Positions 1 to 7,972 of a stretch of 64,000 nt of DNA are shown piece by piece; within the stretch, counting starts at the first letter, position 1, and each line of letters begins with the position of its first letter. Below the pieces are notes generated by a model. The model ran no database searches. It saw only the letters and a list, made by a program, of their open reading frames with translations, and was not told where the DNA came from. Position numbers and translations under genes: made by a program. Source of the stretch: Paenibacillus sp. GM2. Its GTDB lineage: Bacteria; Bacillota; Bacilli; Paenibacillales; Paenibacillaceae. The DNA is taken from contig NZ_LN831279.1 in assembly GCF_900069005.2 (NCBI RefSeq), positions 1,191,796 through 1,255,795 on the forward strand. Direction: 5' to 3'.

Positions 1-609
1 GGGGCTGTCGCGGGGCCGGCGCAGCCGGAAGCCCTGGCTGCGTCCAAGAGCAGCCCCCTCATCGTCAGCGATACGCTGAAGGGGCTGCTGATGCAGGTGC
101 TGTCGCGGGACGACGCTCCAGCACCGCTGCTGGACACCGCCCGGCAGCTAGCCAGCCAATTGACCGGGCAGCAGCTATTGCTTACGACCGACCGTACGGC
201 TCCGTTCGCACAAGTCACGCTATTTCTGCCCTTTATCGGGCCGGATGGCGAACAGACGGCGTCCGTGCATATCGAATCAAGGCGTGGCCGCAAAGGGCTG
301 CTTGATGCTGACAATTGCCGACTATGGTTCGATTTGCAAATGAAGGCGCTTGGCCAAATTATGGTCGATGTACAGGTGGCAAACAAGAAGGTGCTGCTCA
401 AGATCTATAGTGAGAATGAACTTGCCGGAGCCTTTCTTGAGTCCCGCCAGGATGAGGTGGAAGCTGCATTGGATTCGGCGGGATACCGCTTGTTAGCTTT
501 GCACGCAGAACCGTTGTTCAAAGCTGTTGAAGAGGACGGAGCCAATGATTTAACAATGTCACAAGCTTACGCGCCCAGCTCATATAGAGGGGTGGACTAC
601 CGTGTATGA
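1..609 (+). CDS. ylqG: FliK C-terminal-like protein (YlqG-type), 5' truncated by window
   Basis: The frame is open from base 1, so the true start lies outside the window; about 202 codons are visible. The C-terminal half (LGQIMVDVQV then ENELAGAFLESRQDEVEAAL) has the pattern of the FliK hook-length-control C-terminal domain, and resembles the real FliK encoded at 21747. Its stop overlaps the next gene by four bases (ATGA), so the two are translationally coupled. In B. subtilis the gene at this place, between rnhB and sucC, is ylqG. Function is not established; a role near flagellar export is inferred only from the fold and from its FlhB-like partner. Confidence 0.75.
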   Translation, partial: GAVAGPAQPEALAASKSSPLIVSDTLKGLLMQVLSRDDAPAPLLDTARQLASQLTGQQLLLTTDRTAPFAQVTLFLPFIGPDGEQTASVHIESRRGRKGLLDADNCRLWFDLQMKALGQIMVDVQVANKKVLLKIYSENELAGAFLESRQDEVEAALDSAGYRLLALHAEPLFKAVEEDGANDLTMSQAYAPSSYRGVDYRV

Positions 610-914
610 GTGAGGAGAAATCCCAGGAGCTTCCGCTTTCTATGAAGAAGGCTGTCGCTTTGAAATATGAACCGTCCAAAGGCGATGCACCGATCGTAGC
701 CGCCAAAGGCAGGGGGCTGCTGGCGGAGCGTATCCTGGAGACGGCCAAGGAGCATGGGATTCCGGTTCAGGAGGACCCAGCGCTAGTGGAAGTGTTATCC
801 AAACTTGATTTGGACCAACAAATCCCGCCAGAGCTTTATAATCTGGTAGCGGAAATACTCACTTTCATTTACCGTTCCGACAAGCAAGCTGAGGAAGAAT
901 GGTATTATGAATAA
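606..914 (+). CDS. ylqH: FlhB C-terminal-domain-like small protein (YlqH-type)
   Basis: This 102-residue protein aligns with the cytoplasmic C-terminal domain of FlhB: KKAVALKYEPSKGDAPIVAAKG matches the stretch after the autocleavage site of the full FlhB at 30985, and the tail PPELYNLVAEILTFIYR matches its end. It has no membrane segments and lacks the NPTH cleavage motif; the sequence begins just where the cleaved fragment of FlhB would. It is coupled to the upstream FliK-like gene. The same pair (ylqG-ylqH) precedes sucC in B. subtilis. Its role is unknown; it may modulate export switching. Confidence 0.85.
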   Translation: MSEEKSQELPLSMKKAVALKYEPSKGDAPIVAAKGRGLLAERILETAKEHGIPVQEDPALVEVLSKLDLDQQIPPELYNLVAEILTFIYRSDKQAEEEWYYE

Positions 915-920
915 TCCAGG

Positions 921-956
921 GCGCCGTGAAGCAAATTCACGGCGCTTGAATTTTTC
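921..956 (+). terminator. Rho-independent terminator after ylqH
   Basis: A perfect 10-bp stem, GCGCCGTGAA (921-930) with TTCACGGCGC (936-945), closes a five-base loop and is followed by TTGAATTTTT. It ends the ylqG-ylqH transcription unit. Confidence 0.9.
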
Positions 957-1136
957 ATAGTAGATCTGTCTGTTGATCCGGGTTCTGTTGATGACTGTTA
1001 TCGTTAACGATGGTTTGCATAAACCATTTGCCAGATATCCATTCATAACTTATATTGGATTTAAGTGTAGTTATAGCCTTTATATCCCATAGTCCATGTA
1101 TACTTTGCTATAGAAGTTATGAAGGGGTCGTTACAT

Positions 1137-1529
1137 ATGGGTAATCTGAGAAACGAAAGAACGGGTACAGATGAACGCCAAATTCGTGGCAGGCAGGCGG
1201 AAAATATGGCCGCTCTATATTTGCAAAATCAGGGATATAGGATCTTGGCCAGAAATTGGCGCTGCCGGACGGGAGAATTGGATTTAATTGTGACCAAGGA
1301 GGAGCAGATTGTTATTGTCGAGGTACGCAGCCGCAGTGGCTACGCGCTAGCCTACGGTTTTCCCTCCGAGTCCATCACTCCGCGTAAAATTCGCAAGGTG
1401 CGTGATACCGCTGCCGTCTACTTACTGCAAGCCGATAAACAGACAGCTACAGTCCGCTTTGATGTGATTACAGTTTTGTACCCTGGAGATGGCGAGCCAC
1501 AGTTAGAGCATTTAAAAGCTGCCTTTTAA
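1137..1529 (+). CDS. yraN: YraN family protein (UPF0102)
   Basis: 130 residues with the UPF0102 nuclease-like core: GRQAENMAALYLQNQGYRILARNWR, then GELDLIV and IVIVEVRSR, the D and E-x-K/R pattern of the restriction-endonuclease-like fold. The ATG at 1137 is chosen because AAGGGG sits about nine bases upstream; an ATG at 1119 has no comparable site. Members of this family are widespread and are often annotated as Holliday-junction-resolvase-like, but the activity is not established. It lies between ylqH and the convergent comM; yraN and comM are neighbours in many bacteria. Confidence 0.9.
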   Translation: MGNLRNERTGTDERQIRGRQAENMAALYLQNQGYRILARNWRCRTGELDLIVTKEEQIVIVEVRSRSGYALAYGFPSESITPRKIRKVRDTAAVYLLQADKQTATVRFDVITVLYPGDGEPQLEHLKAAF

Positions 1530-1665
1530 TATAGAAAGACGCCGGGGTCATTAGAAATTGCGAACGAGGTTTATCCAAGATAATTGATAAGCGACGGATA
1601 ATATATGTCTGTTGCCTCTTAACCTAGAATTTTCCGCTACCAACGATCTCGCTCCCTAATCAATG

Positions 1666-1713
1666 AAAGGCTTTCCAGAACCACAATGGACCGTGGAAAT
1701 GGAGGCCTTTTTG
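1666..1713. terminator. Bidirectional terminator between yraN and comM
   Basis: AAAGGC (1666-1671) pairs with GCCTTT (1705-1710), enclosing an inner TTCCA/TGGAA pairing and a CCAC/GTGG pairing. T-rich flanks occur on the + strand side. It is placed between the ends of two convergent genes. Confidence 0.65.
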
Positions 1714-1715
1714 AT

Positions 1716-3314
1716 TTACAGAATCTCAACTTTGCGCCGATCTAACTGTCGATATTGGATCGCCTCGGCGATATGGGCGGAAGTAATTCGATCCACGCCC
1801 TCGAGATCGGCGATCGTACGGGCCAGCTTAATAATCCGATCATAGGCACGCATGCTGAGCCCAAGCGTTTCGAATGAAGCCTCTAGTAAACGGCCCGCTT
1901 CTGTGTCAAGGGGAGCGAACTTGCGAAGCATCCGGCCGGATAATTCACTGTTGCGGGTGAATGTGTCATTACGGTAACGATTAAGTTGAATCGCTTCGGC
2001 TCTCTCAACGGCAGCACGCATCTTAATTGAAGATAAAGGCTGTACATCGCTTTGCCAATTGGCTGGACGCGGCACTTCAACATGCATATCTATCCGGTCA
2101 AGCAGTGGGCCGGATATCTTCTCACGATACTGAGCGATCCTGGCCGGGCTGCAGGTACATGGAGGAAGCGGTGGTTCAGATCCTAAAAATCCGCAGGGGC
2201 ACGGATTCAAAGAAGCCGCTAACAAAAATCGTGCTGGAAAAGTAAAGGAAGCCCGTGATCTGCTGATCGAGACGACGCGCTCCTCCAACGGTTGGCGCAG
2301 CACCTCCAGTACACCCCGTGAAAATTCGGGCAGCTCATCCAGGAATAAGACGCCGTGATGAGCAAGACTGACCTCTCCCGGCTTCGGTATGCTGCCGCCG
2401 CCAATCAGCCCAGCCCCTGAAATGGTGTGGTGAGGTGAACGAAAAGGACGTACGCGCATTAAGCCGCTCCCACTCCCTTTTAATTTGCCAGCCGAGCTGT
2501 AAATCTTTGTAACTTCCAGAGCTTCTTCTTGGGATAGCGGAGGGAGAATTGTGGGCAGTCTGCGAATGAGCATTGTCTTGCCGGTACCTGGAGGACCGAT
2601 CAGGACGATATTATGCATGCCTGCCGCTGCGATCATCAGCGCCCGCTTGACATGTTGCTGTCCAAGCACATCGCTATAATCCTCGGCAGATGGCGGGAAC
2701 AGGACGGGCTCCTCGGTCGCTATCGGGTGATCTTGATGGATCTGTAAATGAGAGAGTGTGGTCAAATACAAGGGGGGTGCTGTTGCTGTGCCCTTTTTAT
2801 GGGATATCTCCTCTGGAGCAAGCTGCTTTAAATGTCTTAGCCCATAGACATGAACTCCATCCAGCAGCATTGCTTCCGGGGCATTCTCTATTGGTACTAG
2901 TACCGAGGTAAAGCCTCGTTTCATCGCCAGATCAACCATAGCCAACACTCCGGGAATCGGGCGAAGCGTGCCATCGAGCGAGAGCTCTCCGAGGATAAGC
3001 AGGCGTTCGCCCTCCGGCAGCCGAATTTGCTCGCTTGCTGCCAAGAGTCCGAGTGCGATGGCGAGATCGAAGGCGCTGCCTGCTTTGCGCAGATCGGCTG
3101 GCGCAAGATTTATAGTGACTCGTTGCAGTGGAAAGGTGTAGCCGCAGTTTTTTATGGCTGAGCGTACTCTTTCCACAGCTTCGCGCACGGCGGAATCCGG
3201 CAATCCGACCAGATTTACTTGAGGAATCCCACCGGACAGATCGACTTCCACCTCAATCAATACCCCATCAATCCCGTAAAGACAAGCGCTGTAAAGCTTT
3301 CCGTACATGGACAT
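1716..3314 (-). CDS. comM: ComM/YifB-type Mg-chelatase-like AAA+ ATPase
   Basis: 532 residues. An N-terminal ChlI-like domain (GLPDSAVREAVERVRSAIKN, then INLAPADLRK) is followed by an AAA+ Mg-chelatase domain with Walker A GPPGTGKT, Walker B LFLDELPEF and the cysteine cluster NPCPCGFLGS with a second CTCSPARI. The C-terminal Mg-chelatase lid follows. ComM of naturally competent Gram-negative bacteria is a helicase promoting branch migration during transformation; the function in Firmicutes is inferred. The ATG at 3314 is chosen because GAGGTG precedes it by nine bases. It is the only confident gene on the minus strand; dprA, another transformation gene, lies 3.5 kb away. Confidence 0.92.
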   Translation of the reverse strand: MSMYGKLYSACLYGIDGVLIEVEVDLSGGIPQVNLVGLPDSAVREAVERVRSAIKNCGYTFPLQRVTINLAPADLRKAGSAFDLAIALGLLAASEQIRLPEGERLLILGELSLDGTLRPIPGVLAMVDLAMKRGFTSVLVPIENAPEAMLLDGVHVYGLRHLKQLAPEEISHKKGTATAPPLYLTTLSHLQIHQDHPIATEEPVLFPPSAEDYSDVLGQQHVKRALMIAAAGMHNIVLIGPPGTGKTMLIRRLPTILPPLSQEEALEVTKIYSSAGKLKGSGSGLMRVRPFRSPHHTISGAGLIGGGSIPKPGEVSLAHHGVLFLDELPEFSRGVLEVLRQPLEERVVSISRSRASFTFPARFLLAASLNPCPCGFLGSEPPLPPCTCSPARIAQYREKISGPLLDRIDMHVEVPRPANWQSDVQPLSSIKMRAAVERAEAIQLNRYRNDTFTRNSELSGRMLRKFAPLDTEAGRLLEASFETLGLSMRAYDRIIKLARTIADLEGVDRITSAHIAEAIQYRQLDRRKVEIL

Positions 3315-3473
3315 AACGAAAAACACCTCATTTCCATAATTAGGAGGTTCAGTCGTAAGCTGAGTGATTTACTCGACTTTAACGAACCTTCATTTGACAC
3401 CAGTTGCCTGGCAACGGAGCCAAATCGAGGGAAAAAAGGTGCTTCCATATTTTCCTGACTATGCTTTGATCGT

Positions 3474-3502
3474 ATCGTAGAAGTTTCTTTTGAGATTGTC
3501 AA
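3474..3502 (-). promoter_or_regulatory. Predicted sigma-A promoter of comM
   Basis: Read on the minus strand, TTGACA (3502-3497) is separated by exactly 17 bases from TACGAT (3479-3474). It predicts a leader of about 150 nt before the comM start. The leader contains a perfect 13-bp palindrome GTTGCCTGGCAAC (3403-3415) and a GGTTC/GAACC-closed stem-loop (3346-3388). Confidence 0.7.
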
Positions 3503-3570
3503 GCTTTGATGAATAACAATAAAAAACATCACATCATTTTATCGGGTTGATTATCATGATAGAATAGGAA

Positions 3571-3814
3571 TTCATCTCATTTCGCGATGTATTTCATAAG
3601 CTTGACTGTGATTCGCTAATACTGCTTGGAAGTGAAAAAGTCGAATATATAAATATTCTAAAATAAAATGGCGATTTTCGGCGGTGAGATGAAAGAAGGT
3701 GCGTCACTTTAAATAGTGGGTTGATTTATCTCAAAATGAGATCAAATTGATATAAAAAAGTTGTGTATAAATCATGAACTTTTTAAGGAAAGCGTTTCAA
3801 AAACATGATACAAT
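3571..3814 (+). promoter_or_regulatory. sucC upstream region: dyad operator candidates, cre-like site and -10 box
   Basis: The 400 bases before sucC hold no convincing gene. A perfect dyad ATCTCA-AAA-TGAGAT lies at 3728-3742; related half-sites TTCATCTCA (3571-3579) and, inverted, TGAGATGAA (3685-3693) lie upstream. GGAAAGCGTTTCA (3787-3799) differs from a good CcpA cre box at one position. TACAAT (3809-3814) is a plausible -10 with no strong -35, so the cre-like site falls in the expected -35 area. Catabolite repression of sucCD is an inference. Confidence 0.5.
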
Positions 3815-3912
3815 GGTTGGGGTTTCAACGATTTGACCATACCTGTGAGGTTCGTTACTTCGGGTTATGGAACAACTTCTAATACCGCCTGTTGATAGGA
3901 GGATTCTAAAGT

Positions 3913-5073
3913 ATGAATATCCATGAATATCAAGGAAAAGAAGTGCTGAAGCAGTATGGAGTCGCCGTTCCGAAGGGACAAGTTGCGTTTACGGTGGAGG
4001 AAGCTGTAGAGGCAGCGGCTGCACTGGACAGCCCGGTTGTCGTTGTGAAGGCGCAGATCCATGCTGGCGGACGCGGCAAAGCTGGTGGCGTTAAAGTCGC
4101 GAAGAATCTGGAAGAAGTGCGGACTTATGCACAGGAAATTCTCGGCAAGGTACTGGTAACGCATCAGACTGGCCCGGAAGGCAAAGAGGTCAAACGCTTG
4201 TTGATCGAAGAAGGTTGCGACATTAAGAAAGAGTATTACATAGGCGTTGTTGTCGACCGTGGAACCGGCAGCGTCGTAATGATGGCGTCGGAAGAAGGCG
4301 GTACGGAGATCGAAGAGGTCGCCGCAGCAACTCCGGAGAAAATCTTCAAAGAGGTAGTTGATCCTGCGCTGGGCCTACAGACCTATCAGGCGCGCAGACT
4401 GGCTTACGCGATTCACATACCTAATGAACTGGTGAATAAGGCGGTTCAATTCATGATGGCTCTTTATACGGCATTTGTCGACAAGGACTGCTCGATCGCG
4501 GAGATCAATCCGCTGGTAGTTACCGGTGACGGCAATGTAATGGCTTTGGACGCTAAATTGAATTTTGATGCCAATGCCCTGTTCCGTCATAAGGATATCC
4601 TTGCTTTGCGCGATTTGGAAGAAGAGAACGAGAAGGAGATCGAAGCCTCCAAGTACGATCTTAGCTATATTGCTCTCGACGGAAATATCGGCTGCATGGT
4701 TAATGGAGCAGGTCTTGCTATGGCGACGATGGACATCATTAAATATTACGGCGGCGATCCAGCCAACTTCCTTGATGTTGGGGGCGGAGCGACGGCTGAA
4801 AAAGTAACCGAAGCCTTTAAGATTATTCTGTCGGACGATAATGTAAAGGGCATTTTTGTTAATATTTTTGGTGGAATTATGAAATGCGACGTTATTGCAG
4901 CGGGGATCGTAGAAGCGGCACATCAGGTCGGACTGGATCGTCCGTTGGTGGTACGTCTGGAAGGAACGAATGTAGAGCTGGGCAAGCGTATTCTGGCCGA
5001 ATCCGACTTAACGATCGTATCGGCGGATTCGATGGCAGACGGCGCTCAGAAGATCGTTGCGCTCGTATCGTAA
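3913..5073 (+). CDS. sucC: Succinyl-CoA ligase, beta subunit (ADP/GDP-forming)
   Basis: 386 residues, the normal length for SucC. It begins [17 protein letters not shown] and has the ATP-grasp fold ([28 protein letters not shown]; the ligase segment [21 protein letters not shown] and FLDVGGGA). With SucD it interconverts succinyl-CoA and succinate with nucleotide phosphorylation in the TCA cycle. The start has GGAGG about 11 bases upstream. It is followed after 36 bases by sucD, forming the usual two-gene operon. Confidence 0.98.
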   Translation: MNIHEYQGKEVLKQYGVAVPKGQVAFTVEEAVEAAAALDSPVVVVKAQIHAGGRGKAGGVKVAKNLEEVRTYAQEILGKVLVTHQTGPEGKEVKRLLIEEGCDIKKEYYIGVVVDRGTGSVVMMASEEGGTEIEEVAAATPEKIFKEVVDPALGLQTYQARRLAYAIHIPNELVNKAVQFMMALYTAFVDKDCSIAEINPLVVTGDGNVMALDAKLNFDANALFRHKDILALRDLEEENEKEIEASKYDLSYIALDGNIGCMVNGAGLAMATMDIIKYYGGDPANFLDVGGGATAEKVTEAFKIILSDDNVKGIFVNIFGGIMKCDVIAAGIVEAAHQVGLDRPLVVRLEGTNVELGKRILAESDLTIVSADSMADGAQKIVALVS

Positions 5074-5109
5074 TGTAATCACCTTATCCATAAAGGGGAG
5101 GCTTGAAGT

Positions 5110-6039
5110 ATGAGTATTTTAATCGATAAGAATACAAAGGTTATCACCCAGGGGATCACGGGCAAGACTGCGTTGTTCCATGCCAAGGGCGCCTTGGACT
5201 ACGGGACGCAAATGGTGGGCGGCACATCCCCGGGCAAGGGAGGCACTACGGTCGAGATTGAGCTGGAGAACGGACAAACGGCGAGCTTGCCGGTGTTTAA
5301 TACAGTAAGAGAGGCGAAGGAAGCGACCGGTGCAACGGCGAGTGTTATCTACGTACCGCCGGCCTTTGCCGCGGATTCGATCCTTGAAGCGGTGGAAGCG
5401 GAGCTGGAGCTCGTCATTTGTATCACGGAAGGCATTCCGGTGCTCGATATGGTCAAGGTGAAACGTTACATGGAAGGCAAGAAGACGGTACTGATCGGGC
5501 CAAACTGTCCGGGAGTAATTACGCCGGGAGAATGCAAGATCGGGATTATGCCGGGTTATATTCATCTGCCAGGCCATGTGGGCGTTGTATCGCGCAGCGG
5601 TACGCTTACCTATGAAGCGGTTCATCAGTTAACAACACGCGGCATCGGGCAATCCAGTGCTGTTGGTATCGGTGGCGATCCGGTTAAAGGCTCGGAATTT
5701 ATCGATATTTTGCGCCGGTTTAATGAAGATGATAATACCCATGCGGTAATTATGATCGGCGAGATTGGCGGAACGGCTGAAGAGGAAGCGGCGGAATGGA
5801 TCGCTGAGAATATGACGAAGCCTGTCGTCGGCTTCATCGGTGGGGTTACTGCGCCTCCAGGCAAGAGAATGGGCCATGCGGGTGCAATTATTTCAGGCGG
5901 CAAAGGTACGGCCAAAGAAAAGATCGCGAAGCTGGAGCAATGCGGCATTAAGGTCGCTCCGACTCCATCCGAGATGGGGGCAACCTTGGTTGGGGTGCTT
6001 GAAGAGCGCGGATTATTAGGCATGTGCACGACACATTAA
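5110..6039 (+). CDS. sucD: Succinyl-CoA ligase, alpha subunit
   Basis: 309 residues. The N-terminal CoA-binding Rossmann domain ([29 protein letters not shown]) is followed by the ligase domain. His256 in [14 protein letters not shown] is the expected phosphohistidine, and GPNCPGVI is the conserved phosphate-loop region. It pairs with SucC. A good GGGGAGG site precedes the ATG. The stop codon is directly followed by the 185-bp tandem repeat array. Confidence 0.98.
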   Translation: MSILIDKNTKVITQGITGKTALFHAKGALDYGTQMVGGTSPGKGGTTVEIELENGQTASLPVFNTVREAKEATGATASVIYVPPAFAADSILEAVEAELELVICITEGIPVLDMVKVKRYMEGKKTVLIGPNCPGVITPGECKIGIMPGYIHLPGHVGVVSRSGTLTYEAVHQLTTRGIGQSSAVGIGGDPVKGSEFIDILRRFNEDDNTHAVIMIGEIGGTAEEEAAEWIAENMTKPVVGFIGGVTAPPGKRMGHAGAIISGGKGTAKEKIAKLEQCGIKVAPTPSEMGATLVGVLEERGLLGMCTTH

Positions 6040-6041
6040 GA

Positions 6042-6665
6042 GAGGTAATTCAAAAAGGACGCTTTTGATCACGTAGTTAAACTGAGAGCTTATTCGACAT
6101 CGAATCTTAAATTCAGCCGGGCCTTCCGGTGCTCACGTACCCACAACGTACGCTGCGCTCCTCAGTCCCTGGCTTCATTCAACCTTCTCGGTGCTGAAAA
6201 CCGACCTTTTTGAATCTTTGATTTGGGAGGTAATTCAAAAAGGACGCTTTTGATCACGTAGTTAAACTGAGAGCTTATTCGACATCGAATCTTGAATTCA
6301 GCCGGGCCTTCCGGTGCTCACGTACCCACAACGTACGCTGCGCTCCTCAGTCCCTGGCTTCATTCAACCTTCTCGGTGCTGAAAACCGACCTTTTTGAAT
6401 CTTTGATTTGGGAGGTAATTCAAAAAGGACGCTTTTGATCACGTAGTTAAACTGAGAGCTTATTCGACATCGAATCTTGAATTCAGCCGGGCCTTCCGGT
6501 GCTCACGTACCCACAATGTACGCTGCGCTCCTCAGTCCCTGGCTTCATTCAACCTTCTCGGTGCTGAAAACCGACCTTTTTGAATCTTTGATTTGGGAGG
6601 TAATTCAAAAAGCTCGCTTTTGATCACGTAGTTAAACTGAGAGCTTATTCGGCGGGCCTTCTGGC
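6042..6665 (+). repeat. Tandem array of MITE-like 185-bp repeats (three full copies and a partial fourth)
   Basis: Copies start at 6042, 6227, 6412 and 6597, a constant 185-bp period. The full copies differ at only a few bases (for example cttaaattc versus cttgaattc, and cacaacgtac versus cacaatgtac). Each starts with ATTCAAAAAGG and ends with CCTTTTTGAAT; the inverted similarity extends over about 25 bp with a few mismatches. The interior carries TCGAATCTTGAATTC and a small GTAC-containing dyad. No reading frame or transposase is present. Copies of the same family occur at seven other places in the window. Confidence 0.9.
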
Positions 6666-6678
6666 GTTCCTTTATTTG

Positions 6679-6690
6679 ATTTGCTATAAT
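6679..6690 (+). promoter_or_regulatory. Extended -10 promoter candidate before dprA
   Basis: TTGCTATAAT gives a consensus -10 TATAAT (6685-6690) with the TGN extension; no good -35 was seen. It lies only about 45 bases upstream of a strong terminator, so transcripts from here would meet an attenuator before dprA. Confidence 0.5.
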
Positions 6691-6734
6691 ACTTTAAGCA
6701 AGTTTATATTGGTATATTTTAGTTAGTTTAAGGT

Positions 6735-6774
6735 AAGCAACCTTCTGGGCCAAATGGCAGGGGGTTGCTTTTTT
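6735..6774 (+). terminator. Strong hairpin terminator directly upstream of dprA
   Basis: AAGCAACC (6735-6742) pairs with GGTTGCTT (6763-6770), with inner CTG/CAG pairing, followed by TTTT. It can end sucCD transcripts or act as an attenuator in the dprA leader. Confidence 0.88.
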
Positions 6775-6814
6775 GTCGTTCACGAAACTTATTGAGGATG
6801 AATGGGAGGAACGA

Positions 6815-7906
6815 ATGGTGGATAGAAATGAAGTATTGATCGCATTGCATGAAGTGAATGGTCTCGGGTGGAGGCGGATAGAGGAAATCGTTAAGAGAGA
6901 TAGCGATTGGCAGCACGCTTATCAGTTTAACGCAGCTGATTGGTTGGAAAGAGGACTTGAAGCGGAATTGGCGTTGTGGATGAGCCAGCAATTCACCTTG
7001 GATTGGGTAGAAGAAAGACTAGAGCGCATGAAGCGTAAACGGATTAGACCGGTAACTATTTACGATGAGAAATACCCACTATTAATGAAGGAAACGGTTC
7101 GGCCTCCCTGGGTTTTATACACAATTGGAAATATGAGGCTGTTATCCGCTTTATCTGTAGCGATTGTTGGCACGCGGCTTCCCACGGCTTACGGACGAAA
7201 AGTAGCCGCAGGGTTAACGGAAGGATTATGTGATAGAGGGATCACCGTTGTCAGCGGCATGGCGCGTGGCATTGACGGGGTATGTCATGAAGCCGCGCTT
7301 AACTGCGGCGGAAGAACCATCGCCGTATTGGGAACCGCGGTCGATATCGCTTACCCGCCTGAACATAACTCCTTATACCGTAGAATCGCCGAGTCCGGAT
7401 TGATCATTTCGGAATACCCGATGGGCATGAAGGGACATCCGGGCATGTTCCCGCAGCGCAACCGGATCATTGCCGGGATTTCCCGGGGCACAGTCGTTGT
7501 CGAGGCGGACGCCCGCAGCGGATCGCTGATTACAGCAGATGCTGCACTCGAGGAGGATCGGGATGTATTTGCAGTGCCCGGCCCAATCACCTCCCCGAAA
7601 AGCCGGGGGACGTTGGAATTGCTCAAACAAGGGGCGAAAATGGTCACGGATGTGGACGATATTTTGGAGGAATATCAGGCTTTTTTATCTTACTCGCGTG
7701 TGACTACGAAGAGGGTATCAGAAGTTTGTGAGTTGACAGATGAGGAGCAGCGCATTTACGATATGTTGCAGCAGGGGATAAATCATTTTGACGATTTACT
7801 GCTGCAAACGTCATGGGATTTTGGACTTTTACATTCAGTTCTGTTATCTTTAATCATGAAAAAAGCGGCGGTCCAGCTGCCGGGTTCTGTTTATAAGATT
7901 ATATAG
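6815..7906 (+). CDS. dprA: DNA processing protein DprA/Smf
   Basis: 363 residues. An N-terminal helical region (MVDRNEVLIALHEVNGLGWRRIEEI) precedes the Rossmann-like DprA domain with VAIVGTRLPTAYG, VVSGMARGIDG, FPQRNRIIAGIS and AVPGPITSPKSRG. A C-terminal winged-helix region follows. DprA loads RecA on incoming single-stranded DNA in transformation. The ATG at 6815 is preceded by GGGAGG at good spacing; an upstream in-frame TTG lies in the terminator and is unlikely. The gene order dprA-topA-trmFO is the usual one in Bacillales. Confidence 0.95.
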   Translation: MVDRNEVLIALHEVNGLGWRRIEEIVKRDSDWQHAYQFNAADWLERGLEAELALWMSQQFTLDWVEERLERMKRKRIRPVTIYDEKYPLLMKETVRPPWVLYTIGNMRLLSALSVAIVGTRLPTAYGRKVAAGLTEGLCDRGITVVSGMARGIDGVCHEAALNCGGRTIAVLGTAVDIAYPPEHNSLYRRIAESGLIISEYPMGMKGHPGMFPQRNRIIAGISRGTVVVEADARSGSLITADAALEEDRDVFAVPGPITSPKSRGTLELLKQGAKMVTDVDDILEEYQAFLSYSRVTTKRVSEVCELTDEEQRIYDMLQQGINHFDDLLLQTSWDFGLLHSVLLSLIMKKAAVQLPGSVYKII

Positions 7907-7972
7907 TCCATTCCTATCGAAGAGTGGCTTGAACATATGACTATATACAATTGTTGAGAGGAGGATGGATCT

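Noticed and set aside
3340-3450. comM leader considered as a known riboswitch (GEMM, preQ1, fluoride, glycine)
   Set aside because: None of the conserved cores of these classes is present; only generic stems and a palindrome are seen.
4375-4923. Long minus-strand frame of 182 codons opposite sucC
   Set aside because: It is the antisense shadow of a strongly conserved gene; the frame has no domain or ribosome site. The same applies to the long antisense frames opposite topA (9083-10078), flhB (31366-31929), FapA-like (43164-44009), rpsB, tsf and proS (54614-55582).
6042-6665. Tandem repeats considered as a CRISPR array
   Set aside because: The period is 185 bp with no spacers of differing sequence; whole units are nearly identical and no cas gene is near.
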